Positions 17,901 to 25,012 of a stretch of 64,000 nucleotides of DNA are shown here, in pieces (the stretch's first letter is position 1; each line of letters opens with the position of its first letter). The stretch covers positions 38,985 through 102,984 of the forward strand of contig NZ_KE386865.1 of the NCBI RefSeq assembly GCF_000429225.1. Direction: 5' to 3'. Origin of the DNA: Actinomyces dentalis DSM 19115 (lineage in GTDB: Bacteria > Actinomycetota > Actinomycetes > Actinomycetales > Actinomycetaceae). The notes beneath the pieces were generated by a model. The model was not told the origin of the DNA, searched no databases, and saw only the letters and a list, made by a program, of their open reading frames with translations. A program made the translations under genes and the position numbers.

Positions 17901-18285
17901 CGCCGGGCGGCGCACCCTCGAGCGCTGGCTGAAGACGGCCTGCGAGCTGCCCCTGCTCCAGGACCACGTCCTGGAGGACACCGAGACCGAGCTCGAGCTG
18001 GCCCTGGAGGCCACGACCCTGCGCTGCCGCCTGGACGCGGTGTTCCGGGGGCCGGACGGCACCTGGCTCGTCGTGGACTGGAAGACCGGGTGGCAGCGGG
18101 CGCCCGTCGACCAGCTGAGCGTCTACGTCCACGCCCTGGCCGCCCACCGGGGCGTGGGGACCGAGTCGGTGCGGGCCGCCTACGTCTACGTCAACCGCCC
18201 CGGCGGGCTCGTCGACGAGCTCGGGGCCGCGGACCTGCTGGCCCTGGACGAGATCGAGGCGTCCCTGCGGGTGGAGGGGGATTGA
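14962..18285 (+). CDS. adnB: AdnB-type subunit of the AdnAB helicase-nuclease
   Basis: The motor-competent partner of AdnA: a 1107-residue UvrD-like helicase fused to a RecB-type nuclease. Helicase motifs are complete: GAGSGKT (about 41-47), LTFTRRATAE, DEFQDTS (about 270), GDPNQAIYGWRGAS, TAWRN, VHAAKGLEWD (about 675) and YVALTRAR (about 774). The nuclease motifs CRLDAVF (about 1021) and VVDWKTG (about 1038) are present, but unlike AdnA there is no Cys cluster. The ATG at 14962 overlaps the adnA stop as ATGA, giving coupled, stoichiometric translation. It is convergent with the kinase-fold gene. Confidence 0.9.
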   Translation: MSAAPPPGPRALAEILGVPPPTPEQARIIAHPLTPLLVVAGAGSGKTATMSQRVVHLVVRGEVRPDQVLGLTFTRRATAELDQRVAARLARLAGSGLVRLDEEAGAAIATYNAFAGSLVREHGLRIGVDPDSTLITGARAWQIAVRIVEERTAPLPVDRPGAAASVLLAMEGALSENLLTVDEAAERLDELVALMEGVASVRGCRALVRGVPEALGNRLGMLEAVAAYRDYKRRHALLDFGDQIALGCRIAEEAPEVARQLRERHRAVLLDEFQDTSVAQIRLLSALFAGSGVTAVGDPNQAIYGWRGASAGALDAFHERFNPDGAAGSPVLPLSTAWRNDRAILRAANVISSPLRRREARPGDPEAVRIPVEELRERPGDGPQEGRVVGAFVQDPLQEARTIAAFMEERWGPDAQMAVLCRTRAQIAPIAEALEERGVPYEVIGLGGMLDVPEVADVRAALTVAADPERGERLMRLLTGQGLGAADLAALAALARDQVRAPRRRDDGRAGGGRADGADGAAGAGRAGETDEDAEREAPLLSEAIEALARRADAGDRSAPPGAPGLSGAGARAAVRLARALRRVRAGLALPLPDLVVLTEQALGLDIEVAARVGNPLGRRALDRFRQVAEQFAAQTDRPGPAGFLAWLDAAEERENGMEAPRVEPEPGAVQLLTVHAAKGLEWDAVAVAGLVEQVFPFYRVRAREDLAVADRGWMTDAQELPHPLRADARTLPPFAPLARAAAGLEAPAIKDAWEEYTLALGRFALAEERRLAYVALTRARHDLLLTGSHLTGRATAPRPMSRFLAELVRRDLVDAYGPGLQDYDEDLPNPLVASGATGTWPPPEPDGVQGVRRRARRRAAAQVAAARAAGAGLGGGPAGADPVADQWEADARLLLAERSRGRGRTPSVRLPDHLPATRVDDLRADRGAFALDLRRPLPPEPSPAGRLGTVFHDAVALRLAARGQLLTLAQAGVPDTLDPAGRRTLERWLKTACELPLLQDHVLEDTETELELALEATTLRCRLDAVFRGPDGTWLVVDWKTGWQRAPVDQLSVYVHALAAHRGVGTESVRAAYVYVNRPGGLVDELGAADLLALDEIEASLRVEGD

Positions 18286-18288
18286 CCC

Positions 18289-18300
18289 GCGGGCGCCCGC
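18289..18300. terminator. Short palindrome between convergent genes
   Basis: GCGGGCGCCCGC is a perfect 12-bp palindrome within the 22 bases separating the adnB stop from the next, convergent gene. Weak terminator candidate. Confidence 0.3.
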
Positions 18301-18307
18301 GCGGCCC

Positions 18308-19531
18308 TCAGGCCCCGTCGGGCGAGTCGATCGGGCGCGGCGCCAGGCGCAGCGGGAAGGGGAAGGGCGGCGGGACCGGGAAGGGATCGTCGTCCTCGTC
18401 CTCCACCGGCATCATGTCCACCTCGCGGGTCACGGCGCGGGGCCCGCTGCGCCTGCGCTCGCCGGGCACCGGCGCCAGGCGCGGGGAGTGCGGCGCGACC
18501 AGGGGCTCCCGGCCCACCTGCTCGGCCAGGTCGGCCAGCATGGACACGGCGTCGTCGATGACCTCCTGACGGCCGGAGCCGATGCCGTGCAGGAGCCAGC
18601 GGGCCAGGCTCATCTCGCTGACCAGCTCGGCCCGGTCACGCAGGTGCTTGTCGACCCCCTCGGAGCGGGCCGTGTCGTAGGCGGACTCGATGGACTCCAG
18701 GCAGTCCACCGGGGCGGTGGAGTAGATCCAGGCCATGTCCTCGGCCGGGTCGCCCACGTGCGCCTGGTTCAGCCCGCGCACGGCCACCACGGCGCCGCCG
18801 GCCGTCAGTATGTTCTCCTCGGCCAGGTCGCCGTGCACGACGGTGGGCTTGAAGCGCCACAGCGCGGTGTCCTCCAGGGCCTGCTCCCAGCGCGAGAGCA
18901 GGGCGGAGGGCACCTTGCCGGTGGCGGCGGCGTCGTCGAGCACCGCCAGCCAGCGGTCGCGCACGTCGTCGGCGTCGTAGACCGGCATGCCGGCCTCGGA
19001 GATGACCGAGGTGCTCAGCTCGTGGAGCTCGCCCAGGGCGCGCCCCAGCCCCGCCGACAGCCCCGGGCCCGGGTGGAGGGCGGCGGCGTCCACGGGCCTG
19101 CCCTCCACGTGGGAGCGGACCTGGATGCGCACCCCGTCCTGGTGCAGCGACCCCGCCGGGCGCGCCACGTCGAAGGAGGCGCGCCCGTCGTCCACGGCCC
19201 GGCCGATGCGCCGCAGGACCCCCGCCTCCGACTCCAGCAGGTCCCACTCCTCATCGGTGCGGGCCTGGAGCACCTCCCAGTGGCGGCCCTGGGTGTCGAT
19301 GACGCCGACGACGCGCAGGGCGGGCGACTCCTCCTGGGGCAGGGTCAGGCGCACCGGGTCCAGGCCGGGCACGGCGACGGCGGCCAGGGCGGCCAGGGCC
19401 AGCGGGGAGGGGTCGCGGCGCAGCTCGTGCACGGCGGCCGTCCGCTCCCGCCCCGCCCCGGTATCCTCGCCGCCGGAGGGCGCGGCGGACTCGTCGACGG
19501 TCTGGTTCGGGTCGGACGGGGAGCTCGGCAT
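18308..19531 (-). CDS. APH-like kinase-fold protein, probably catalytically impaired
   Basis: A 407-residue aminoglycoside phosphotransferase/choline kinase-fold protein. The catalytic loop is intact (VVHGDLAEENIL, about 229-240), but where relatives have an IDW/IDF motif providing the metal-binding Asp, this one reads VAVRGLNQAHVGDPAED (from about 248), so that Asp is missing. The C-terminus is a Pro/Asp-rich tail. A similar protein often sits beside UvrD/AdnAB genes in Actinobacteria, but its substrate is unknown. ATG at 19531 is leaderless. It may be a pseudokinase or bind a ligand without phosphorylating it; this is inference from one motif. Confidence 0.75.
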   Translation of the reverse strand: MPSSPSDPNQTVDESAAPSGGEDTGAGRERTAAVHELRRDPSPLALAALAAVAVPGLDPVRLTLPQEESPALRVVGVIDTQGRHWEVLQARTDEEWDLLESEAGVLRRIGRAVDDGRASFDVARPAGSLHQDGVRIQVRSHVEGRPVDAAALHPGPGLSAGLGRALGELHELSTSVISEAGMPVYDADDVRDRWLAVLDDAAATGKVPSALLSRWEQALEDTALWRFKPTVVHGDLAEENILTAGGAVVAVRGLNQAHVGDPAEDMAWIYSTAPVDCLESIESAYDTARSEGVDKHLRDRAELVSEMSLARWLLHGIGSGRQEVIDDAVSMLADLAEQVGREPLVAPHSPRLAPVPGERRRSGPRAVTREVDMMPVEDEDDDPFPVPPPFPFPLRLAPRPIDSPDGA

Positions 19532-19543
19532 GGCCCAACCGTA
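19529..19543 (-). promoter_or_regulatory. -10 box and leaderless start of the kinase-fold gene
   Basis: On the minus strand TACGGT (19543-19538) ends six bases before the ATG at 19531. The whole string TACGGTTGGGCC is repeated in front of the proline iminopeptidase gene at 53879-53890. Confidence 0.55.
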
Positions 19544-19621
19544 GGCGACCGCGGGCGCAAGAGGACACTTTTCCGCTCCATTCGGTGCGTCGGGGCCCGC
19601 CGCCCGGCGCGCGGCCCCGAG

Positions 19622-19630
19622 TTATCCACA
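19622..19630 (+). promoter_or_regulatory. Consensus DnaA box
   Basis: TTATCCACA is a perfect match to the classical DnaA box. It stands alone between the divergent kinase-fold and cpaF genes, so it is not an origin; it could be a DnaA-responsive control site or chance. Confidence 0.35.
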
Positions 19631-19669
19631 GGATCGGCCGACCCCCTGGTCCGGGGCGGCGCCGTCGCC

Positions 19670-19675
19670 TAGGGT
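19670..19675 (+). promoter_or_regulatory. Possible -10 box of the Tad pilus operon
   Basis: TAGGGT, about 110 bases before the cpaF ATG, is the best -10 match in this intergenic region; no clear -35 is seen. Confidence 0.3.
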
Positions 19676-19782
19676 AGAGGCGCGATCCCGCGCAGCGGTG
19701 CGCGGGGCCGCCATGTCCCCACGGCGCCCAGGCGCCCCGCCCCGGGTCGACCGGCCCCTCACTCCCACGAGGTCTTCCGCCC

Positions 19783-21057
19783 ATGGATGCTGCCACGCTG
19801 CTCCACACGGAGATACGCGAGCTCGTGCGCCGGCGCGGCCTCGACCCCCTCACCCAGACCGAGGCCCTGGAGGACCTCGCGGCCCAGGCCGGGGCCGACT
19901 ACGTCCGCCGGGCCGACGCCGGACTCGTCCCGCCCCTGCCCGACCCGGCCGGCGCCCAGGCCGCCGCCGTCGACGCCCTGGCCGGCATGGGCCCCCTCCA
20001 GCCCTACCTCGACGACGAGTCCATCGAGGAGATCTGGGTCAACTCCCCGGGCCGCGTCTTCGTGGCCCGCTCCGGCCGCCCCGAGCTGACCACGACGATC
20101 CTGGAGGACGAGCACCTGCGGATCCTCGTCGAGCGGATGCTGCGCGCCTCGGGCCGGCGCCTGGACCTGTCCAGCCCCTTCGTCGACGCCCAGCTCCCCG
20201 GCGGGGAGAGGCTCCACGTGGTCATCCCGCCCATCACCTCCGGGCACTGGGCCGTCAACATCCGCAAGCACTCCTCCCGCGCGGCGCGCACCGCCGACCT
20301 GGTCCGCATGGGCTCGCTGACCCCCGCCGCCGCGGCCTTCCTCGACGCCTCCGTCCAGGCCGGGCTCAACATCCTCGTCTCGGGCGCCACCCAGTCCGGC
20401 AAGACCACCATGCTGCGGGCCCTGTGCGGCGCCATCCCCGCGGGCCAGCGGATCATCACCTGCGAGGAGGTCTTCGAGCTGGCCCTGCGCAACCGCGACT
20501 GCGTGGCCATGCAGACGCGCGCGCCCAGCATCGAGGGCGTCGGGGAGGTCACGCTCAGGCGGCTGGTCAAGGAGTCGCTGCGCATGCGCCCGGACCGCCT
20601 GCTCATCGGCGAGGTCCGGGAGGCCGAGGCCCTCGACCTGCTCATCGCCATGAACTCGGGGCTGCCCTCCATGTCCACCATCCACGCCAACTCCGCCCGG
20701 GAGGCCGTCATCAAGGCCTGCACCCTGCCGCTCCTGGCCGGGCAGAACGTCTCGGCGGACTTCGTGGTGCCCACCGTGGCGGGCGTCCTGGACCTGGTCG
20801 TCCACCTCGGCCTCGACCCCGAGGGGCGCCGCCGGGTGCGCGAGATCGCCGCCCTGTCCGGCCGGGTCGAGGGCGGCGTCGTCGAGCTCGCCCGGGTCTT
20901 CGACCGCGACCGGAGCGGACGCCTCGTGCGCGGCCCCGGGGCGCCCGGCTGCCCCGAGCGCTACGCCCGCGCCGGCCACGACCTGGCCGCGCTGCTGACC
21001 GGGGCCGGCGCCGCGCCCGGACCCCGCCCGGTGGTCGTCGGCGGGAGGCGGTCCTGA
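19783..21057 (+). CDS. cpaF: Tad pilus assembly ATPase (CpaF/TadA family)
   Basis: Hexameric secretion ATPase that powers Tad/Flp pilus extension at the inner face of the membrane. The 424-residue product has Walker A GATQSGKT (about 202-209), an Asp box and Walker B LLIGEVREAE (about 275), followed by the STIHANS histidine box. Length is typical for actinobacterial CpaF. First gene of a six-gene operon with overlapping or closely spaced reading frames; its TGA overlaps the next ATG by one base. The order matches the mycobacterial Rv3659c-Rv3654c type cluster, without the upstream CpaE/Ssd-like gene. Confidence 0.93.
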   Translation: MDAATLLHTEIRELVRRRGLDPLTQTEALEDLAAQAGADYVRRADAGLVPPLPDPAGAQAAAVDALAGMGPLQPYLDDESIEEIWVNSPGRVFVARSGRPELTTTILEDEHLRILVERMLRASGRRLDLSSPFVDAQLPGGERLHVVIPPITSGHWAVNIRKHSSRAARTADLVRMGSLTPAAAAFLDASVQAGLNILVSGATQSGKTTMLRALCGAIPAGQRIITCEEVFELALRNRDCVAMQTRAPSIEGVGEVTLRRLVKESLRMRPDRLLIGEVREAEALDLLIAMNSGLPSMSTIHANSAREAVIKACTLPLLAGQNVSADFVVPTVAGVLDLVVHLGLDPEGRRRVREIAALSGRVEGGVVELARVFDRDRSGRLVRGPGAPGCPERYARAGHDLAALLTGAGAAPGPRPVVVGGRRS

Positions 21058-21908
21058 TGGGCGCCGTCGCCGGGCTGCTCGCCGGCCTGGGCCTGGTCCT
21101 GGTCCGACTGGCCCTGACCACCCCGCCGCCGCAGTGGCGCTCGGAGCGCTCGCGGCGCCTGGGCGACCTGCTCGTCCAGGCGGGCGCCGGGGGGACCAGC
21201 CCGGCGGCCTTCCTGACCGGCACCGCGGTCCTCGGGCTCGTCGTCGCCCTCGTCTTCCTGGGCGTGTCCAGGGCCTGGACCATCGCCGTCGCCTTCGGCG
21301 TCCTGGCCACGGGGCTGCCCTACCTCCTGCTGTCCTCGCGCGCCCGGGCGCGGCGCACCCGCCTGCGCGAGGCGTGGCCGGAGGCGGTCGACACCCTCGT
21401 GTCCGGCGTCCGCGCCGGCATGAGCCTGCCCGAGGCGCTGGGCGCCCTGGCCGAGCGGGGGCCGGAGGCGGTGCGCGCCCCCTTCGCCGCCTTCGCCGCC
21501 GACTACGCCGCCACGGCCCGCTTCGGCGTGAGCCTGGACCGCCTCAAGGACCGCTTCGCCGACCCCGTCGCCGACCGGATCATCGAGGCGCTGCGCCTGG
21601 CCCAGGAGGTCGGCGGGGCGGAGCTGGGCGCCCTGCTGCGGGCCCTGTCGCGCATGCTGCGCGAGGACCTGCGCACCCGCGGCGAGCTGCGGGCCCGCCA
21701 GTCCTGGACCGTCAACGGCGCCCGGGTCGCCGTGTGCGCCCCCTGGCTCGTGCTCGCCCTGCTGTCCACGCGCCCGCAGGCGGCGCAGGCCTACGCCACC
21801 ACCGCCGGCGGCCTGGTCCTGCTGGTCGGCGCCCTGGTCTCCGCGATCGCCTACCGCCTCATGCTGCGCCTGGGGCGGCTGCCCGAGGAAGAGCGGGTGC
21901 TGCGATGA
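21057..21908 (+). CDS. tadB: Tad pilus membrane platform protein TadB-like
   Basis: One half of the inner-membrane platform on which CpaF acts. The 283-residue product has membrane segments at the N-terminus (AVAGLLAGLGLVLV, then VLGLVVALVFLGV) and C-terminus, around a cytoplasmic T2SSF domain with the FGVSLDRLKDRF and EVGGAELGALLRALS helices. ATG at 21057 overlaps the cpaF stop, and its own stop overlaps tadC (ATGA). Confidence 0.9.
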   Translation: MGAVAGLLAGLGLVLVRLALTTPPPQWRSERSRRLGDLLVQAGAGGTSPAAFLTGTAVLGLVVALVFLGVSRAWTIAVAFGVLATGLPYLLLSSRARARRTRLREAWPEAVDTLVSGVRAGMSLPEALGALAERGPEAVRAPFAAFAADYAATARFGVSLDRLKDRFADPVADRIIEALRLAQEVGGAELGALLRALSRMLREDLRTRGELRARQSWTVNGARVAVCAPWLVLALLSTRPQAAQAYATTAGGLVLLVGALVSAIAYRLMLRLGRLPEEERVLR

Positions 21909-22837
21909 GCGCGCAACCGATCGGGGCGGGCGCGGGGCTCCTGGCCGCCGTCGGGATCCTCCTGGCCCTGTCCGCCCTGCGGCGGGGCCGCATCGGGCTC
22001 GCGCACCGGCTGGCGCCCTACGTCCACCGGCGCGCGCGGACCTCGGGCCTGCTGCGCGCGGCCGCCCCGCCGGAGGACTCCCGCACGGTCCTCGCCGCCC
22101 TGGTCCGCGCCCTGGTCCGCGCCGCCCGGGTCCTGGAGCGGGGCGGCTCCTCGGCCGCGTCGGTCAGACGGCGGCTGGAGCGCGCCGGCGGGGCGCTGGG
22201 GTACGAGGAGCTGCGCCTCCAGCAGCTGGTCTGGGCGGGCGCGGGCCTGGTGGCGACCCTGGGCGGCGGCATGCTCCTGGCGCTCGTGCGCCCGGTCAAC
22301 GCCCCGGCCCTCATCGCGGCCTCGCTGCTGGCGGCCCTGGCCGGGGCGGCGGGGCGCGACTGGTGGCTCAGCCGGGAGGTCGAGCGGCGCCGGGCCCGCA
22401 TCGAGGCGCAGCTGCCCGACGTCGTCGAGCTCCTCGCGCTGGTGGTGGGCGCGGGCCAGGGGCCGGTCGCCGCCATTGAGCGGGTCGTGGCCCTGGGGCG
22501 CGGCGCGCTGGTCGACGAGCTGTCGCTGGCCCTGGCCGAGGTGCGCGCCGGCACCGTGCTGACCACCGCCCTGGTGCATCTGGAGCAGCGGGTCGCCTCG
22601 CCCCGGGTGGCGCGCCTGTCCGAGGCGATCGCGATCGCCCTGGAGAGGGGCACGCCCCTGGCCGACGTCCTGCGCTCCCAGGCGGCCGACTCCCGCGAGG
22701 CCGCCCGCCGCGAGCTCATGGAGGAGGGCGGCAGGCGGGAGATCGCCCAGATGGTCCCCGTCATCTTCCTCGTCCTGCCCATCACCGTCGTCTTCGCCCT
22801 CTTCCCGGGCCTGTTCGTCCTGCGGATAGGCCTGTGA
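21905..22837 (+). CDS. tadC: Tad pilus membrane platform protein TadC-like
   Basis: Second T2SSF-domain platform subunit (310 residues). The T2SSF core runs from about 165 to 275 with QLPDVVELLALVVGAGQ and ERGTPLADVLRSQA; hydrophobic helices lie near the start, at about 110-150, and at the C-terminus (VIFLVLPITVVFALF). ATG at 21905 overlaps the tadB stop by four bases. Confidence 0.9.
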   Translation: MSAQPIGAGAGLLAAVGILLALSALRRGRIGLAHRLAPYVHRRARTSGLLRAAAPPEDSRTVLAALVRALVRAARVLERGGSSAASVRRRLERAGGALGYEELRLQQLVWAGAGLVATLGGGMLLALVRPVNAPALIAASLLAALAGAAGRDWWLSREVERRRARIEAQLPDVVELLALVVGAGQGPVAAIERVVALGRGALVDELSLALAEVRAGTVLTTALVHLEQRVASPRVARLSEAIAIALERGTPLADVLRSQAADSREAARRELMEEGGRREIAQMVPVIFLVLPITVVFALFPGLFVLRIGL

Positions 22838-22905
22838 GGCCGCTCCGCCCGCAACCCCCGTCATCCCCCGTCCGCAATCGACCCGGCCACGACAAGGAGA
22901 ACGCC

Positions 22906-23169
22906 GTGAACGCCATATCCCCCGCCCGCCGCGAGCGCCGCGCCCACCCGCACCGCCCGCGCCATCCGCGCCTCGCGCGCCTCCGCCCGCGCCCGCATGC
23001 GCGCCGCCGCCCGGCGGCGGCCCTGGCCGCCGAGCGCGGGGACGTGCCCGGCTGGGTGCTCGTGACGCTCATGACCGCCGGCCTCGTCGTGGCCCTGTGG
23101 GCCGTGGCCGGTCCGGCCCTGACCCAGGTCTTCCTCGACGCCATCGCCAAGGTCACCGGTGCGATCTGA
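22906..23169 (+). CDS. Small Flp/DUF4244-like pilin
   Basis: Likely the major Tad pilin. The 87-residue product has a long Arg/His/Pro-rich basic leader (about 45 residues), then AERGDVPGW and a single hydrophobic helix (VLVTLMTAGLVVALWAVAG), the layout of actinobacterial DUF4244/Flp pilins. Cleavage would fall before the hydrophobic helix, but no prepilin peptidase is in this window. The GTG at 22906 has AAGGAG at 22894-22899; an earlier in-frame GTG overlapping the tadC stop has no such site. The last 11 bases overlap the next gene. Confidence 0.75.
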   Translation: MNAISPARRERRAHPHRPRHPRLARLRPRPHARRRPAAALAAERGDVPGWVLVTLMTAGLVVALWAVAGPALTQVFLDAIAKVTGAI

Positions 23170-23611
23170 CCCGCCCGCGGCCCGGGGCGCGCGGATCCGG
23201 GGCGCGGGGGCGGGCGAGGAGGGCTCGGCCGTGGTCGACTTCGCCCTGGTCGGCGCGCTCGTCGTGGCCGTGGCCCTGGGCCTGCTCCAACTCGCCCTGG
23301 GCCTGCACGTGCGCAACGTCCTGATCGACGCCGCCGGGGAGGGGGCCCGGCGCGCGGCGCTGGTCGGGGGCACGACGGCGGAGGCCGAGGCGCGGGTGCG
23401 GGCCCTGGCCGGCGCGGCGCTGAGCGAGGACTGCGTCCAGGCCGTCGAGGTCCGGCGCACCCGCGCCGGGGGCCTGGCGGTGGTGGAGGTGCGCGTGGCC
23501 GCCCGGCTGCCGGTGCTCGGTCTCCTGGGGCCCGGCGGGGGGCTGGTGGTCACCGGCCACGCCGTCGACGAGGCGGCCCTGGCCGACCCGCCCGGGGCGG
23601 GGCGGGGATGA
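23159..23611 (+). CDS. TadE-family minor pilin-like protein
   Basis: A 150-residue pseudopilin with the TadE signature EEGSAVVDFALVGALV (about 20-35), a Gly/Ser-ending cytoplasmic leader followed by one hydrophobic helix and an extracytoplasmic domain. Predicted to prime or cap the Tad pilus. The GTG start at 23159 overlaps the pilin gene by 11 bases, suggesting coupling; the stop overlaps the next ATG by four bases. Confidence 0.85.
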   Translation: MRSDPPAARGARIRGAGAGEEGSAVVDFALVGALVVAVALGLLQLALGLHVRNVLIDAAGEGARRAALVGGTTAEAEARVRALAGAALSEDCVQAVEVRRTRAGGLAVVEVRVAARLPVLGLLGPGGGLVVTGHAVDEAALADPPGAGRG

Positions 23612-24042
23612 GCGCGCCCGGCCCCCGCTCGCGCGGGGCGGAGGAGGGCAGCGCGACCGTCGAGTTCATCGGCTGGACGGTCGGCGTGGTCGTGCCCGTG
23701 CTCTACCTCATCGTCGCCCTCGCCCAGGTCCAGGCGGCCTCCTTCGCCGTGGCCTCCGCCGCCGACGCCGCGGCCCGCGTCCTGGCGGTCGACGCCGGGC
23801 CCGGGGCCCTGGCGCACGCGCGCGCCGCCGTCGGACTGGCCCTGGGCGACCAGGGGATCGACGCCGATCCGGCGCAGTGCCTGAGTGTGGAGTGCGCCGA
23901 GCCCGGCTGCGGGGGAGGGGTCGTGCTGCGCGTGGAGGCGGGGGTGTCGCCGCCCCTGCTGGAGGGCCTGGTCGGCGAGGCCGTCGTCGTCCACAGCGAG
24001 CGCGCCGTCACCCCCGCCGGCGCGCGGGGGCCGCGGCGATGA
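23608..24042 (+). CDS. TadE-like pseudopilin
   Basis: A second TadE-type protein of 144 residues: short charged leader, EEGSATVEFIGWTVGVVV motif with the conserved Glu after the processing site, one hydrophobic helix, and a small external domain. Three Cys (CLSVEC and CGGG at about 91-103) could form disulfides outside the cell. ATG at 23608 overlaps the previous stop; its own stop overlaps the next ATG. Confidence 0.85.
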   Translation: MSAPGPRSRGAEEGSATVEFIGWTVGVVVPVLYLIVALAQVQAASFAVASAADAAARVLAVDAGPGALAHARAAVGLALGDQGIDADPAQCLSVECAEPGCGGGVVLRVEAGVSPPLLEGLVGEAVVVHSERAVTPAGARGPRR

Positions 24043-24503
24043 TCGCGCGGGCGCGCGCCGCCGCGGCGCGGGAGGAGGGCCGGACGCTCCTGCTGGGCGT
24101 CGGCCTGGTCGCCGTCGTCCTGGCCCTCGTGCTCGTCGTCGCCTCGGCGACGGCGATCCACCTCGATCTCAAGCGGCTCACGGCCCTGGCGGACTCCGCC
24201 GCGGCGGCGGCCGCCGATGCGGCGGAGCCGGACGGCTACTACGGCGGGGCGGGCGGCGGGGCCCCGCCCGGTCTGACCGAAGCCGGGGCGCGCGCGGCGG
24301 CGCAGGCGGACCTGGGCCGCCAGCCCGCCGCCGGCGGCCTGGAGGGCGTGGAGGTCGCCGGCGTCGAGATCGTGGACTCCGCCACCGTCGTCGTCACCCT
24401 CAGCGCCCGCTCGCGCCCGCCCTTCCTGCCGTGGGGCGTCATCCCCGCCCGGGGGTTCACCATCCGGGCGGCCGGCTCGGCGCGGGCGGTCGTCTCGCCG
24501 TGA
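24039..24503 (+). CDS. TadG-like/Rv3654c-like pilus locus membrane protein
   Basis: A 154-residue protein with REEGRTLLLGVGLVAVVLALVLVVASATA, a hydrophobic anchor of the TadE/TadG-like secretion-neighbourhood family, then a secreted domain with an Ala-rich helix and a Gly-rich turn. Last gene of the Tad operon; ATG overlaps the previous stop (ATGA). Role in pilus assembly is inferred from position. Confidence 0.75.
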   Translation: MIARARAAAAREEGRTLLLGVGLVAVVLALVLVVASATAIHLDLKRLTALADSAAAAAADAAEPDGYYGGAGGGAPPGLTEAGARAAAQADLGRQPAAGGLEGVEVAGVEIVDSATVVVTLSARSRPPFLPWGVIPARGFTIRAAGSARAVVSP

Positions 24504-24536
24504 GGCCGTCCCGCGCCCGGCCCGGGGGCGGGCGCG

Positions 24537-24570
24537 CCGTCCCGCCGGCTCAGCGGCGACGGCGGGACGG
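24537..24570. terminator. Terminator hairpin between the Tad operon and the convergent gene
   Basis: CCGTCCCGCCG (24537-24547) and CGGCGGGACGG (24560-24570) form a perfect 11-bp stem with a 12-base loop. Another GC-rich inverted repeat precedes it at about 24513-24536. Confidence 0.55.
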
Positions 24571-24576
24571 GGCGGG

Positions 24577-24927
24577 TCAGGCCGCGCTCAGGCGGGAGCG
24601 CCGGCCGCGGTGCAGGCGGGAGCGGTGCAGGCGGGAGCGCACCCCCGCGCCGCGGCGCCGGGCCAGCTGGGCGATGCGGGCGCGCTTGACGGTCAGCAGG
24701 ACGTTGACGCCGACGATGATGAAGAAGACGTTGGCGATGGCGCTGGGCCAGGCGCCGGTGCGGGCGCAGTTGATGAGCAGCAGCGCGGAGGCGGACAGGT
24801 TGAGCGCCTGGTACCTCAGCGAGTCGCCGGCGATGCGCCCCTTGGAGACCAGGGCGTAGGCCAGCAGGAACTCGGCGGCGCCGATCCAGCCGCCGATGGA
24901 GATGAGGACGGGGAGCACATCGTTCAC
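24577..24927 (-). CDS. Small membrane protein, CBU_0592-like
   Basis: A 116-residue protein with three hydrophobic helices (VLISIGGWIGAAEFLLAYAL, LNLSASALLLINC, AIANVFFIIVGVNVLL) followed by a strongly basic tail containing repeated SRLHR/RSRL units. It resembles the CBU_0592-type putative transporter family; function unknown. GTG start at 24927 has no Shine-Dalgarno; the -10 box ends eight bases upstream. It is divergent from a LysR regulator, which is the likely controller. Confidence 0.65.
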   Translation of the reverse strand: MNDVLPVLISIGGWIGAAEFLLAYALVSKGRIAGDSLRYQALNLSASALLLINCARTGAWPSAIANVFFIIVGVNVLLTVKRARIAQLARRRGAGVRSRLHRSRLHRGRRSRLSAA

Positions 24928-24935
24928 GGAAGGGA

Positions 24936-24964
24936 ATACTGTCCCTCCGGTAGGTGAAGTTCAA
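24936..24964 (-). promoter_or_regulatory. Promoter of the small membrane protein gene
   Basis: On the minus strand TTGAAC (24964-24959) and CAGTAT (24941-24936) are 17 bases apart. The -35 box overlaps a TGAAGTTCA palindrome (24955-24963) in the divergent LysR-gene control region, a plausible LysR contact. Confidence 0.5.
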
Positions 24965-25012
24965 TCGCAGGAAACTGTAGCCGGACTGTAGAAGAACTGA
25001 AACGATAGTCAC

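Noticed and set aside
19622..19630. Replication origin
   Set aside because: One DnaA box only, no AT-rich unwinding region, no dnaA or dnaN nearby.
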